This document shows, in pieces, positions 1-8,071 of a stretch of 18,739 nt of DNA. Location of the stretch: the NCBI GenBank assembly GCA_009703845.1, contig WLFI01000001.1, positions 1 through 18,739 of the forward strand, in the 5' to 3' direction. Position 1 is the stretch's first letter. Each line of letters opens with the position of its first letter. This DNA comes from Actinomycetota bacterium. Its GTDB lineage: Bacteria > Actinomycetota > Actinomycetes > Actinomycetales > Microbacteriaceae. The translations under genes and the position numbers were made by a program. Below the pieces are notes generated by a model. The model made no database searches and was not told the origin of the DNA. It worked only from the letters and a program-made list of their open reading frames with translations.

Positions 1-203
1 CGATGGACGAGTACGAGCTATACAAGCTCGTCGGTTACAAGGCTTACGAGCCGATGTTGGCCCGCCCGAACGCCAAGGGTGTCATCACCTTGCGCTCGCG
101 CATTCGTGCCGCTCTGTCGCGCTTCTACTTTGAAGACCGCGTGGTTCCACCAACTAAGGGTGAAATCGAAGCAGCTCACGACCACGGTAAAGAGCTGCAC
201 TAA
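1..203 (+). CDS. qcrB: Cytochrome bc1 complex cytochrome b subunit QcrB, C-terminal end (partial)
   Basis: Only the last 66 or so codons are inside the window; the gene begins upstream of base 1. The visible tail (YELYKLVGYKAYEP, then RAALSRFYFEDRVVP, ending in AAHDHGKELH) resembles the hydrophilic C-terminal extension of actinobacterial QcrB, recalled from family knowledge. QcrB is the membrane cytochrome b of the menaquinol:cytochrome c reductase, which forms a supercomplex with the aa3 oxidase. None of the heme-binding helices are visible, so the call leans on the tail and on context. Opposite-strand ctaF-ctaD-ctaC follow about 1 kb downstream, the same arrangement as in Mycobacterium tuberculosis (qcrB forward, ctaF and ctaC reverse). 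A strong terminator follows the stop, so this is probably the last gene of a qcr operon. Confidence 0.78.
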   Translation, partial: MDEYELYKLVGYKAYEPMLARPNAKGVITLRSRIRAALSRFYFEDRVVPPTKGEIEAAHDHGKELH

Positions 204-217
204 GCATTTGAAGAGAG

Positions 218-247
218 AGCCCGCCAGAGAAATCTGGCGGGCTTTTT
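218..247 (+). terminator. Rho-independent terminator after qcrB
   Basis: A perfect 11-bp stem (AGCCCGCCAGA pairing with TCTGGCGGGCT, 218-228 and 233-243) closes a GAAA tetraloop and runs into TTTTT (243-247), 14 bp after the qcrB stop. On the other strand the hairpin is followed by CTCTCTCTT, a poor U-tract, so it mainly stops the forward qcr transcript. It may also help end the converging gene at 265-1080. Confidence 0.92.
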
Positions 248-264
248 CTATGCCTAGAGATTGT

Positions 265-1080
265 CTAGCGACCGAACCAGGATTTCTTGCGCTTGATGAT
301 GGGCGAACCCCAGCCGTCGTAAACGGCACCACATGTGAAAGCAATGTCGAACATACGCAGCGTATAGCCCCAGGTGCTCTCAAAATCTGGCGCATAGCTC
401 TTCGTTGCCACGATAACCCAACACTCAACCTCGCCATCTTCGGCAGGTAGATGGGCTGGCCCTTCGATCGAAAAACCCTCGCCGAGGGCCTTAAAGACAG
501 CCATGGCAACCTTCTCGGATGCACAGACGAACGTGTGATCAACATCACGTTCGACGTCAGAGGCGTCGTGCATCTTGTGCCTAGCATCTAAGAGCTGAAG
601 ATTTAGGAGCCTTTGGTTCTGCCAGCTGTTCTCGTGGGGCTCTTGCTCTGCCGGCGCGTTTCCTTGGAGAACATCACCTGCTCCAGTTTTCTCCCCCGCC
701 GGAACTCCCAGAGCCTGACCTATCTCATCCAACTGCGCCAATTTCTGCTGATGAACGTCTTCACCAAATACGAGCCAGCGGTTCAAATAATCGGTACCCT
801 GCTGGCGAATCACCCTTATCGCTGCAGCAGCCGAATCGACTAGTTGCTGAGACGGCTTTAGTGCGAGCGTCTCGGCGCTGACTGCTTCAGCATCGTTGGC
901 CCGAATGCTTGCAACGACAAAGGCGGCCGCAAACCCTTCGGCATGCTGCTCTTCTCTTGAGTCTGAATAACGGGCATCTCGAAGCGCGCGCGTAAGCGCG
1001 GCCAATCCAAGGCGTTTTATTTCGTATGAAAAATCAATTAAGTCGTCATCGTCAAACGGATGCATTCCCCAAACAGTCAT
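265..1080 (-). CDS. Hypothetical protein: DUF4259-like domain fused to RraB-like domain
   Basis: A 271-residue protein with two recognisable halves. Residues 1 to about 125 start MTVWGMHPFDDDD and continue as an Ala-rich helical region, the pattern of DUF4259 proteins (WG..PF.ND at the N-terminus). Residues about 126-165 are a Gln/Glu/Ala-rich linker. Residues about 166-261 match the layout of RraB (regulator of RNase E activity B): VDHTFVCASE, then EDGEVECWVIVATK, ending with the hallmark YDGWGSPI. RraB binds RNase E in Escherichia coli, but here the partner and role are unknown. The start is an ATG 21 nt after the T-run of the ctaF terminator. No clear Shine-Dalgarno is present; TAGGCT lies 6 nt upstream, so a leaderless transcript is possible. 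Domain calls are by eye from remembered family patterns. Confidence 0.75.
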   Translation of the reverse strand: MTVWGMHPFDDDDLIDFSYEIKRLGLAALTRALRDARYSDSREEQHAEGFAAAFVVASIRANDAEAVSAETLALKPSQQLVDSAAAAIRVIRQQGTDYLNRWLVFGEDVHQQKLAQLDEIGQALGVPAGEKTGAGDVLQGNAPAEQEPHENSWQNQRLLNLQLLDARHKMHDASDVERDVDHTFVCASEKVAMAVFKALGEGFSIEGPAHLPAEDGEVECWVIVATKSYAPDFESTWGYTLRMFDIAFTCGAVYDGWGSPIIKRKKSWFGR

Positions 1081-1101
1081 GTGGAAAGCCTAGTGCCACG
1101 C

Positions 1102-1139
1102 AAAAAAAAAGCCACCGCGCAGATTCTGCAACAGTGGCC
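1102..1139 (-). terminator. Rho-independent terminator of the ctaC-ctaD-ctaF operon
   Basis: Read on the minus strand, GCCAC (1138-1134) pairs with GTGGC (1115-1111), with a small inner GCAG/CTGC stem, followed directly by nine T (1110-1102). It lies 17 bp after the ctaF stop and separates the oxidase operon from the DUF4259-RraB gene. Confidence 0.78.
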
Positions 1140-1155
1140 TTCTTGGTTCGATGAA

Positions 1156-1575
1156 TTAGTGTGCGTGGTGCCCGCGGCTGTGTTCGAAAACGAAGCCGAT
1201 GATCGCGATTAGCGCCAGTGGGAAGGCGATGAAGAACATCCACCAACCAACCGCGAGCGATGCAAAGGCTAGGGCTGCGAAGAGGCCTAGGAAGAAAGGC
1301 CACCAAGACCACGGAGCGAAGAAACCGATTTCTGACTCACCGTCTTCGATACGTGCATCCAAGTTGTCTTCAGGAACCGGACCCTGAACACGAGCGGTTT
1401 TCTCGATGTAGAAGCCGATGAAACCTGACATGAAAACCAGCATTGAGATGGCAGCAAAACCGACAACTTCGATGTGGCCGTAGTTTGGGTCAAGCAGACC
1501 CCATGCGGCATAACCGCCGGCCGAAACGATGTAGAAAACGGTTAGGAGCCAGAAGATGTTTGCATTGGTACGCAC
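1156..1575 (-). CDS. ctaF: Cytochrome c oxidase subunit 4 (actinobacterial type)
   Basis: This 139-residue membrane protein is the small subunit IV found in actinobacterial aa3 oxidases, an accessory to the catalytic CtaD/CtaC core. Four hydrophobic helices are visible at about 5-27, 35-57, 91-110 and 111-131. Between helices 2 and 3 is a hydrophilic loop containing PVPEDNLDARIEDGE and then FFAPWSWWP, both typical of the family. The start is a GTG 5 nt after the ctaD stop; its ribosome binding site (AAGAAGGGA) lies in the last codons of ctaD, so translation is probably coupled. It is the last gene of the ctaC-ctaD-ctaF unit. The C-terminus is His-rich (RGHHAH). Confidence 0.93.
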   Translation of the reverse strand: MRTNANIFWLLTVFYIVSAGGYAAWGLLDPNYGHIEVVGFAAISMLVFMSGFIGFYIEKTARVQGPVPEDNLDARIEDGESEIGFFAPWSWWPFFLGLFAALAFASLAVGWWMFFIAFPLALIAIIGFVFEHSRGHHAH

Positions 1576-1580
1576 TGGCG

Positions 1581-3245
1581 TTATCCCTTCTTGACCTTAG
1601 GCTTCGCAGGAGCTTTTACAGGCTCTGCATCTACTTCTGGGTGGTTCAGATCGAATGCCGGCGATTCAGAGCGAACGCGTGGAATCGACGTGAAGTTGTG
1701 GCGTGGGAATGGCGAGGCCGTGGCCCACTCTAGCGAGCGACCATAACCCCAAGGGTCGTTGAGGGTGGTCTTTTCGCCCTTGCGCCAGGTGATGTAGATG
1801 TTCCAGAAAAACGGAATCATCGAGATTGCAAGGATTGCCGAACCGGCAGTCGAAACCATGTTCATCCAGTCGAACCCGTCTTCAGGCAGGTAGGTGGCGT
1901 AGCGACGCGGCATACCGATGACACCCAACCAGTGCTGAACCAAGAAAGTCACGTGGAAACCGACGAATAGAAGCCAGAAGTGAACTTTTCCGATTCGTTC
2001 ATTGAGCATCTTGCCCGTCATCTTTGGATACCAGAAGTAGATTCCGGCGAACATTGCGAATACGACGGTACCGAAAACTACGTAGTGGAAGTGGGCAACC
2101 ACGAAGTAGCTGTCTGACAGGTGGAAGTCGAGCACGGGTGATGAAAGGATCACACCGGTAAGGCCACCGAAGATGAAGGTGGTCAAGAAACCCAAGGTCC
2201 ATAGCATCGGGGTCTCGAACGTGACCGAGCCCTTCCACATCGTTCCGATCCAGTTGAACACCTTCACGCCAGTTGGCACCGCGATAAGCATCGTGGTGAA
2301 TGCGAAGAATGGCAGCAGTACCGAACCGGTTACATACATGTGGTGAGCCCATACGGTCATCGATAGCGCAGCAATGGCGATGGTTGCATAGACCAGAGTC
2401 TTGTAACCAAAAATCGGCTTGCGGCTGAACACCGGAATGATTTCAGAGACGATACCGAAGAACGGCAGGGCGAGGATGTACACCTCGGGGTGCCCGAAGA
2501 ACCAGAACAAATGCTGCCAGAGCATAGGCCCACCGTTAGCCGGGTCAAAGATGTGCGCACCGAATCTTCGGTCGGCACCAAGTGCAAAAAGCGCTGCGGC
2601 TAGTGGAGGGAAACACATGATTACCAAGATCGAGGTAACCAAGGTGTTCCAGGTGAAGATTGGCAAACGGAACATGGTCATACCAGGAGCACGCATGGTC
2701 AAGATCGTGGTGATGAAGTTGACACCACCCATGATGGTTCCGAAACCGCTAAGTGCCAGACCGAACACCCACAAGTCGCCACCGATACCAGGTGAGAACG
2801 TGGTGTTCGAAAGTGGTGCGTAAGCAAACCAACCGAACGAAGCAGCACCTTGCGGGGTGAAGAAGCCGGCCACGGCAATGAACGAACCGAAGAAGTAGAA
2901 CCAGTAGGCAATCGCGTTCAAACGCGGGAAAGCAACGTCTGGAGCACCGATTTGAACCGGCATCAAAATGTTTGCAAAAGCGGCGAACAGCGGAGTCGCG
3001 AACATCAGAAGCATGATGGTTCCGTGCATAGTGAAGAGCTGGTTGTACTGCTCTTTGCTAGCAACGATCTCAAGCCCCGGTGCAGCAAGCTGAGCGCGGA
3101 TTACCAGTGCCATGACACCCGCGATAACGAAGTAAATCACCGAGGTAATCAGGTACAGGTAACCGATTTTCTTGTGGTCTGTAGTGGTAAGCCACTCAAC
3201 CAGAATGCGTCCCTTTGACTTAGCAGCAGTGGTGTTGTTAGCCAT
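1581..3245 (-). CDS. ctaD: Cytochrome c oxidase subunit I (aa3 type)
   Basis: This is the catalytic subunit of the aa3 terminal oxidase, which reduces oxygen to water while pumping protons across the cytoplasmic membrane. The 554 residues are of normal length. All metal ligands are visible: H74 (heme a, in FTMHGT), H252 with the cross-linking Y256 (GHPEVY), H301/H302 (CuB, VWAHHMY), and H385 and H387 (hemes a3 and a, VVAHFHYV). E254 in HPEVY marks an A1-type proton channel. The C-terminal 30 residues are hydrophilic and Lys/Pro-rich. The ATG lies 4 nt after the ctaC stop with AGAGGA as ribosome binding site, so it is co-transcribed with ctaC and ctaF. Confidence 0.98.
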   Translation of the reverse strand: MANNTTAAKSKGRILVEWLTTTDHKKIGYLYLITSVIYFVIAGVMALVIRAQLAAPGLEIVASKEQYNQLFTMHGTIMLLMFATPLFAAFANILMPVQIGAPDVAFPRLNAIAYWFYFFGSFIAVAGFFTPQGAASFGWFAYAPLSNTTFSPGIGGDLWVFGLALSGFGTIMGGVNFITTILTMRAPGMTMFRLPIFTWNTLVTSILVIMCFPPLAAALFALGADRRFGAHIFDPANGGPMLWQHLFWFFGHPEVYILALPFFGIVSEIIPVFSRKPIFGYKTLVYATIAIAALSMTVWAHHMYVTGSVLLPFFAFTTMLIAVPTGVKVFNWIGTMWKGSVTFETPMLWTLGFLTTFIFGGLTGVILSSPVLDFHLSDSYFVVAHFHYVVFGTVVFAMFAGIYFWYPKMTGKMLNERIGKVHFWLLFVGFHVTFLVQHWLGVIGMPRRYATYLPEDGFDWMNMVSTAGSAILAISMIPFFWNIYITWRKGEKTTLNDPWGYGRSLEWATASPFPRHNFTSIPRVRSESPAFDLNHPEVDAEPVKAPAKPKVKKG

Positions 3246-3249
3246 CGTC

Positions 3250-4110
3250 TTATCCTCTGATGTCTGGGTTGTCGCCCGGAAGGTTTTGGTTGCGGTTTAG
3301 GTCAATGCCGAGCTTGCCGGTTTGGCCTTTTTCTTCAAGTTCTTGCATCTTGGCGTCATAGGTTGCTTGGTCGACGACCTGAACGTTGAACAGCATCATG
3401 GAGTGCGACTCGCCACAAAGCTCGGCACACTTGCCCTTGTAGGTTCCAATTTTGGTTGGGGTGAAGTAAACGTGGTTCCAGCGCCCTGGGAACATGTCTT
3501 TCTTGTACAAGAACTCGACAACCCAGAATGAGTGGATGACGTCGCGCGCGGTGAGGTCGATCTGAACGCTCTTGTTCACCGGCAGATAAAGGGTTGGAAG
3601 CTTGGACTCTGCGCCGGCTTCGCCCTCAAACTGCGACTGAATGCCTGTTTCATAGACGTTCTCGTCTAGGTAGTTGAAGTCCCAAGACCACTGTTTTCCG
3701 ATGACTTCGATGCGAACATCCGAGTTTGTGATCGGTTTTTCGATTTCGGCCATGTCACGTGCGGTCATCGCAAAGAAACCAATGACCAGAATTAGCGGAA
3801 CGACTGTGAAGAGGGTCTCGATCGGGTTGTTGTAGCGCAACTGCACTGGAAGACCCGTCTCGCCCTTGCGGCGACGGTAGACAATGATTGCCCAGAACAT
3901 CAGGCCCCAGGCGATAATTCCAACGGCCCAGAGCACGATCCAAGACTCGACCCAAAGGTCGGTGATGCGCTGGGTGTGGTTGGTAGCGCCTTCGGAGTTG
4001 GCTGGCAAGAAGCCGAGCTTTGCCTCATAAGGGCTGCAGCCCGATAAAAATAGAGTGATGCTGGTGATTACTGGGATAGAAGCCCAGCGAAGTACACGCT
4101 TTGAAAGCAC
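3250..4110 (-). CDS. ctaC: Cytochrome c oxidase subunit II, lipoprotein precursor
   Basis: This subunit takes electrons from cytochrome c through the CuA centre and passes them to CtaD. I chose the GTG at 4110: GAAGGG sits 6 nt upstream, and the protein then starts with K4/R5/R8, a hydrophobic stretch and a lipobox LSGC (C25). This predicts a lipoprotein signal in a 286-residue precursor. The open frame runs further upstream to 4356, but that part crosses the erpA terminator and has no family likeness. Transmembrane helices are at about 53-77 and 98-116. CuA ligands are all present: H193, C228, E230, C232, H236 and M239 (in [12 protein letters not shown]). The window-external QcrC cytochrome c is the expected electron donor in this group (family knowledge). 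Confidence 0.96.
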   Translation of the reverse strand: MLSKRVLRWASIPVITSITLFLSGCSPYEAKLGFLPANSEGATNHTQRITDLWVESWIVLWAVGIIAWGLMFWAIIVYRRRKGETGLPVQLRYNNPIETLFTVVPLILVIGFFAMTARDMAEIEKPITNSDVRIEVIGKQWSWDFNYLDENVYETGIQSQFEGEAGAESKLPTLYLPVNKSVQIDLTARDVIHSFWVVEFLYKKDMFPGRWNHVYFTPTKIGTYKGKCAELCGESHSMMLFNVQVVDQATYDAKMQELEEKGQTGKLGIDLNRNQNLPGDNPDIRG

Positions 4111-4195
4111 AATCGACCCTTCGGATATCGAATCGTTACCTGCTAAGTCTACGCTTGTCGGCACCTGCAAACCCGTCAAAACCGCCATAAAACCA

Positions 4196-4230
4196 AAGAC
4201 TCGACCACTTTTTTTTAGTGATCGAGCCTT
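4196..4230 (-). terminator. Hairpin terminator after erpA, stable mainly on the minus strand
   Basis: On the minus strand AAGGCTCGATCACT (4230-4217) pairs with AGTGGTCGAGTCTT (4209-4196). The stem is 14 bp with two G-U wobbles and a 7-A loop, followed by a loosely T-rich stretch (TTTGGTTTT). On the plus strand the same positions give A-C mismatches, so the structure favours minus-strand RNA. It lies 22 bp after the erpA stop and upstream of ctaC. Confidence 0.65.
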
Positions 4231-4252
4231 GAGTTGGTGCTGAAAAGAGTTT

Positions 4253-4594
4253 TTATCCAAATGAATCGCCGCAGGCACAGGTGCTCTGAGCGTTTGGGTT
4301 GTCAATCGTGAAGCCCTGCTTCTGAATGGTGTCTTCGTAATCAATCGATGCACCATCTAGGTAAGGCACAGATTTCATGTCTACAACCACCTGCACACCG
4401 TTGAAATCGCGCACTGCATCTGATTCAGAAAGCTCTTCATCGAAGAACAGCTGATAGATGAAGCCTGAGCAGCCACCGGTTTTGACTTCGATTCGCAGGC
4501 GAAGCTCTTCGTTGGCTTCTGCCTCGATGAGTGCACGAACCTTGTCGCGAGCGACTTCGGTGAGATCTACAGTGTGGGTTAGGGTTTCAGACAT
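4253..4594 (-). CDS. erpA: A-type iron-sulfur cluster carrier/insertion protein
   Basis: This 113-residue HesB/IscA-family protein receives Fe-S clusters from the assembly machinery and delivers them to apo-enzymes in the cytoplasm. The three cluster-binding cysteines are in place: C42 in GGCSG, and C106 and C108 in CACG near the C-terminus. Length and the VDLTEVARDKVRALIEAE start are typical. An AAGGAG ribosome binding site precedes the ATG. It follows the M20 dipeptidase by 45 bp on the same strand and is closed by a hairpin before ctaC. Its place beside oxidase and bc1 genes is common in Actinobacteria; the Rieske subunit is a plausible client. ErpA versus another A-type carrier cannot be settled from sequence alone. 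Confidence 0.93.
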   Translation of the reverse strand: MSETLTHTVDLTEVARDKVRALIEAEANEELRLRIEVKTGGCSGFIYQLFFDEELSESDAVRDFNGVQVVVDMKSVPYLDGASIDYEDTIQKQGFTIDNPNAQSTCACGDSFG

Positions 4595-4639
4595 TTCTGG
4601 CTCCTTGTTCTATCTGTCTAAAGCATAAATCAGGTCGGA

Positions 4640-6043
4640 CTATTCCGACGGGACAACCGCCGCATTGGCTCGAAGCAACATCAGCGCTTCGGCACTCATT
4701 GCGTTTCGCAGTGTTTCTAGGTGAACTGACTCGTTTGGGCTGTGGGCTCTTGAGTCAGGCTCTTCAACACCCGTGACCAAAATCTGGGCGGATGGGAAAA
4801 CCTCGGTCAAGTCGGCGATGAACGGAATCGAACCGCCGATTCCAATTTCGACGCTTTCGACGCCAAAGGCATCGCTCAGTGCGTCCTTGGCTAGCTTGAA
4901 GGCCCACCCATCGGTGTTCGAGGCAAATGGCTTACCCATCTCCACTTCGCCGAAGGTGATCTGCGCACCGAAAGGAAGGTTTGCTTCGAGATGTGCACGA
5001 AGAGCGGCCAGGGCCTTCTCTGGCTCGTCACCAGGGGCGATTCGCATGCTGATCTTGGCCGAGGCCGAAGGCAGCAACGTGTTCGATGCGACATCCACGT
5101 TTTTGGTGTCAATGCCGATAACTGTGATCGAGGGTTGTGTCCAAATTCGAGAAAGCAGGCTTCCTGTGCCGATCGTCGTGGTTGGGCCAAGCAGACCGGC
5201 ATCTACCCGAAGCGCTGCCTCGGTGTAGTCGAGTTCGGCTGCTGCGGTTTGCACCAAGCCAGGAACGGCAACCGAGCCGTCATGCTCATGTAGCGAAGCA
5301 AGAAGCCTGATTAGCGCCATGGTGGCGTCTGGCACCACTCCCCCATACATTCCGCTGTGCAGGGCGTGGTCGAGTGTCTTGATTTCGATAACTTGCGACA
5401 CGAGGCCGCGAAGTGTCGTGGTGAGGGCAGGAATCTCAACCGTCCAGTTCGCCGAGTCGGCAACCACGATTGCATCGGCAGCGAGCAGCTCGCGGTTCTC
5501 GTCTAGAAAGTTTCTGAACGAGGGTGAACCGGCTTCTTCTTCACCCTCGAAAAAGAGTGAGATACCAAGATCAAAATCTGGGCCAGCGATTTCTTTCAAG
5601 ACGCGCAGCGCGGTTAGGTGAGCCACGATACCCGCCTTGTCGTCTGCTGCGCCTCGGGCAAAGATGCGCCCGTCCCTCAAGGTTGGCTCAAAGGCCGGGG
5701 TGTTCCACTGGTTTTCTGGGCCAGGAGGCTGAACATCGTGGTGTGCATAGAGAAGAATGTGCGGCCTGCCGTTTTTAGCTTCGCGTCGAGCTACAACCGC
5801 TGGCGCACCGACTTTGTCGCCGGCGCTGGCGCGGCGAATTTCAACGGCATCGAAGATTTCGAGGTCATCGAGTAATGCCTTAACAGCCTCAGCGCTTCGC
5901 TCGAGGTCAGCAGCATCGAACGCGTCCCAAGCGATTCCTGGAATTCGCACTAGGTCGCAGAGGTCTGCGATGCGGGCAGGAAACTGAAGATTTACCGACT
6001 CTTTTACGTCTGAGACCAGTGATTCGATTTTCGATTCGTTCAT
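4640..6043 (-). CDS. M20-family dipeptidase/metallopeptidase
   Basis: This is a cytoplasmic di-zinc peptidase of the ArgE/DapE/CNDP group that hydrolyses dipeptides or related amide substrates; the exact substrate cannot be read from sequence. Metal and catalytic residues visible in the 467-residue protein are H101 and D103 (HHDVQP), D134 (GAADDKAG), E169/E170 (EEEAGS), D196 and H434 (RAHSPNES). The dimerisation insert typical of the family lies between about residues 205 and 320. I start at the ATG at 6043 (MNESKIES), which matches family N-termini; an in-frame TTG 33 nt upstream would add 11 residues without improving the match. It is transcribed divergently from the DUF3043 gene, with 44 bp between the starts. 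A 6-bp hairpin overlaps its stop codon. Confidence 0.93.
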   Translation of the reverse strand: MNESKIESLVSDVKESVNLQFPARIADLCDLVRIPGIAWDAFDAADLERSAEAVKALLDDLEIFDAVEIRRASAGDKVGAPAVVARREAKNGRPHILLYAHHDVQPPGPENQWNTPAFEPTLRDGRIFARGAADDKAGIVAHLTALRVLKEIAGPDFDLGISLFFEGEEEAGSPSFRNFLDENRELLAADAIVVADSANWTVEIPALTTTLRGLVSQVIEIKTLDHALHSGMYGGVVPDATMALIRLLASLHEHDGSVAVPGLVQTAAAELDYTEAALRVDAGLLGPTTTIGTGSLLSRIWTQPSITVIGIDTKNVDVASNTLLPSASAKISMRIAPGDEPEKALAALRAHLEANLPFGAQITFGEVEMGKPFASNTDGWAFKLAKDALSDAFGVESVEIGIGGSIPFIADLTEVFPSAQILVTGVEEPDSRAHSPNESVHLETLRNAMSAEALMLLRANAAVVPSE

Positions 6044-6087
6044 GAAGGTAATCTTAAGCAAGAAACTCACACACAAGAGAGCAGTTC

Positions 6088-6630
6088 ATGTCAGATTCTT
6101 CACAGCCAACCGCATCAAACGGAAAAGGCCGCCCTACCCCGTCTCGCAAAGAACGCGAAGCCGCTCGAAAGAAACCACTTATTGGGGATCGCAGCAAAGA
6201 GGCTAAACAGGCCGCTCGTGCTCAACTGGCTGCAAAACGGGCCGAAGCTCGCGAAGGCATGCTCAATGGCGACGAACGCTATCTGACCGTTCGTGACCGT
6301 GGACCACAGAAAAAACTTGCGAGAGACATGGTTGACTCCCGTTTCACAGTTGGTGAACTGCTGTTGCCAACCGTGTTCGTGGCCGTGATTTTGAACACCG
6401 TCAACAACGACGTGGTTAACCTGGCAGCCATTCTGATCATGTGGAGCATCATGGGCGGCATGATTGTCGACGCCGTGCTACTGAGCCGAAAGGTGACCAA
6501 ACGCCTAACTTCGAAGTACGGCGAGGCCAATCTAGAGCGCGGTCTAAAGATGTATGTCGCCTTGCGCAGCATGCAGATGCGCCCGATGCGCTTGCCTAAG
6601 CCGCAGGTAAAACGAGGCACAGTAATCTAG
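6088..6630 (+). CDS. DUF3043 membrane protein
   Basis: This 180-residue protein belongs to the actinobacterial DUF3043 family, whose function is unknown. The N-terminal 85 residues are highly charged, with the diagnostic GKGRPTPSRKEREAARKKPL stretch and probably an Arg/Lys/Ala-rich helix on the cytoplasmic side. Two transmembrane helices follow at about 87-105 and 110-132, then a basic C-terminal tail with several Met residues (SMQMRPMRLP). The ATG has an AAGAGAG-like ribosome binding site. It lies divergent to the M20 dipeptidase, a pairing I recall from other Actinobacteria. The decarboxylase gene starts 46 bp downstream on the same strand, so the three forward genes may share a transcript. 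Confidence 0.9.
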   Translation: MSDSSQPTASNGKGRPTPSRKEREAARKKPLIGDRSKEAKQAARAQLAAKRAEAREGMLNGDERYLTVRDRGPQKKLARDMVDSRFTVGELLLPTVFVAVILNTVNNDVVNLAAILIMWSIMGGMIVDAVLLSRKVTKRLTSKYGEANLERGLKMYVALRSMQMRPMRLPKPQVKRGTVI

Positions 6631-6676
6631 CAACTGAGCCACAAGCTCGATTTGACCAACAGACAAAGGAGTCTGC

Positions 6677-8071
6677 GTGGAAAACAAGCAAGAAATTCGT
6701 CTCGCCGATCTCGCTGACCAAGTGATTTCGGCGGTAGACCGCATGAAAGACAGCTACGGGGTGTTCGCTGCCCACCCTTCGCAACAGGCAGAAATTTCAA
6801 AAGTCCGATCGGTTCTCGAAGATCTAACGAATCGGCTCGAAGATAACTCCCCCTACTTTCACCCACACTATGCCGGGCAAATGCTAAAGCCACCGCATCC
6901 GGTTGCAATGGCCGCATACATCGCGACAATGATGATCAACCCAAATAATCACTCGATTGACGGTGGTCGCGCTACGACAATGCTCGAACGAGAAGTGGTG
7001 AAAGATTTAGCGCGGATGTTCGGCTACCCAGAAACTCATCTAGGGCACCTCACCTGGAGTGGAACCACAGCCAACCTCGAAGCGCTCTGGGTGAGTCGAG
7101 AGATCAACCCCGATCTGGCGATTGCCCACAGCGAAGATTCGCATTACACGCACACTCGCATGGCCGAAGTTTTGAACATCCCAGCGATTTCGATTGCCAC
7201 CGATGAGCTCGGGCGTATGCGACTCGACGACCTTGCCGAGAAACTTGCTACCGGCAAGATTGGCACGGTTGTGGCGACTCTTGGAACGACCGGGCTCGGT
7301 GCAGTAGACCCGCTTGCCGACATCATTCCTTTGGCGAGGAAATACGGCGCGCGCGTGCACGTCGATACGGCCTATGGCGGATTCTTTACGCTCATCGCTG
7401 ACCAACTAGATGAAGAAACGGCAAGACACTACCGAGCGATTGCACAGTCTGACTCGGTAGTCGTAGACCCACACAAACACGGATTGCAGCCTTACGGCTG
7501 CGGTGCAGTGCTGTTCAACGATGTTTCGATTGGTCGTTTCTACAAGCACGACTCCCCCTACACCTACTTCGCGAGCGAAGATTTGCACTTTGGAGAGATT
7601 CAACTCGAGTGCTCGAGAGCCGGTGCTTCGGCCGCTGCTTTGTGGGCCACTCTCCAGGTGTTTCCGCTCACCAGAGACGGCCTCGGTGCGGTGCTACAAG
7701 GCGGGCGAAACGCTGCGGTTCAGTGGCACAAGCTGCTGAGTGAATCCGAGGTGTTGGCCCCGCTACAGGTGCCAGAACTCGACATAGTGGCCTACCTGCC
7801 TCGCGCATCCAAGCTTTCTAGCGTTGATGCCATTTCGCATGCCGTGTTCGAAAAATCATTTCAAGCGCCACGAGACCAGCAGATTCACTTAGCGACCTAT
7901 GTGATGAAGCCTCAGGGTTTTGCCCGCCGAGGCTTCGATTTAGAGCAAGATAGAGACACCGCCAGAATTATTCGTTCGGTTTTGATGAAGCCGGAACAAG
8001 AGAACTGGATTCCAGATTTGCATTCGCACGTTGAAACATTGACCAAGCAACTGATCAAGGAGTACTCATGA
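6677..8071 (+). CDS. PLP-dependent group II amino acid decarboxylase
   Basis: A 464-residue fold-type I pyridoxal-phosphate enzyme of the glutamate/aromatic-amino-acid decarboxylase group, which removes the alpha-carboxyl from an amino acid to give an amine. Visible landmarks are SGTTANLEAL (phosphate region, about 128-137), DSHYTHTR with H156 (stacks on the cofactor), VDTAYGG with D230 (pyridine nitrogen), and DPHKHGLQPYGCG with K267 (Schiff base). The substrate cannot be fixed: glutamate, aromatic amino acids, diaminobutyrate and others all occur in this group. The start is GTG with an AAAGGAG ribosome binding site 7 nt upstream. Its stop overlaps the start of the aldo/keto reductase (ATGA), implying coupled translation and possibly a shared pathway. 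Confidence 0.92.
   Translation: MENKQEIRLADLADQVISAVDRMKDSYGVFAAHPSQQAEISKVRSVLEDLTNRLEDNSPYFHPHYAGQMLKPPHPVAMAAYIATMMINPNNHSIDGGRATTMLEREVVKDLARMFGYPETHLGHLTWSGTTANLEALWVSREINPDLAIAHSEDSHYTHTRMAEVLNIPAISIATDELGRMRLDDLAEKLATGKIGTVVATLGTTGLGAVDPLADIIPLARKYGARVHVDTAYGGFFTLIADQLDEETARHYRAIAQSDSVVVDPHKHGLQPYGCGAVLFNDVSIGRFYKHDSPYTYFASEDLHFGEIQLECSRAGASAAALWATLQVFPLTRDGLGAVLQGGRNAAVQWHKLLSESEVLAPLQVPELDIVAYLPRASKLSSVDAISHAVFEKSFQAPRDQQIHLATYVMKPQGFARRGFDLEQDRDTARIIRSVLMKPEQENWIPDLHSHVETLTKQLIKEYS

Noticed and set aside
18..587. 189-codon open frame on the minus strand overlapping qcrB and the DUF4259-RraB gene
   Set aside because: It crosses the qcrB terminator and overlaps two better supported genes in other frames; the translation shows no family pattern.
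4251..4259. Second DnaA-box-like sequence TTATCCAAA near the erpA stop
   Set aside because: It has a mismatch in the CACA core, lies at a gene end, and has no partner sites nearby.
4111..4356. N-terminal extension of the CtaC open frame (82 extra residues)
   Set aside because: It crosses the erpA terminator hairpin, lacks a signal-like start, and the GTG at 4110 has a good ribosome binding site followed by a classic lipoprotein signal.
6044..6076. TTG start adding 11 residues to the M20 dipeptidase
   Set aside because: The ATG at 6043 matches family N-termini, and the extension would take up most of the short divergent promoter region.
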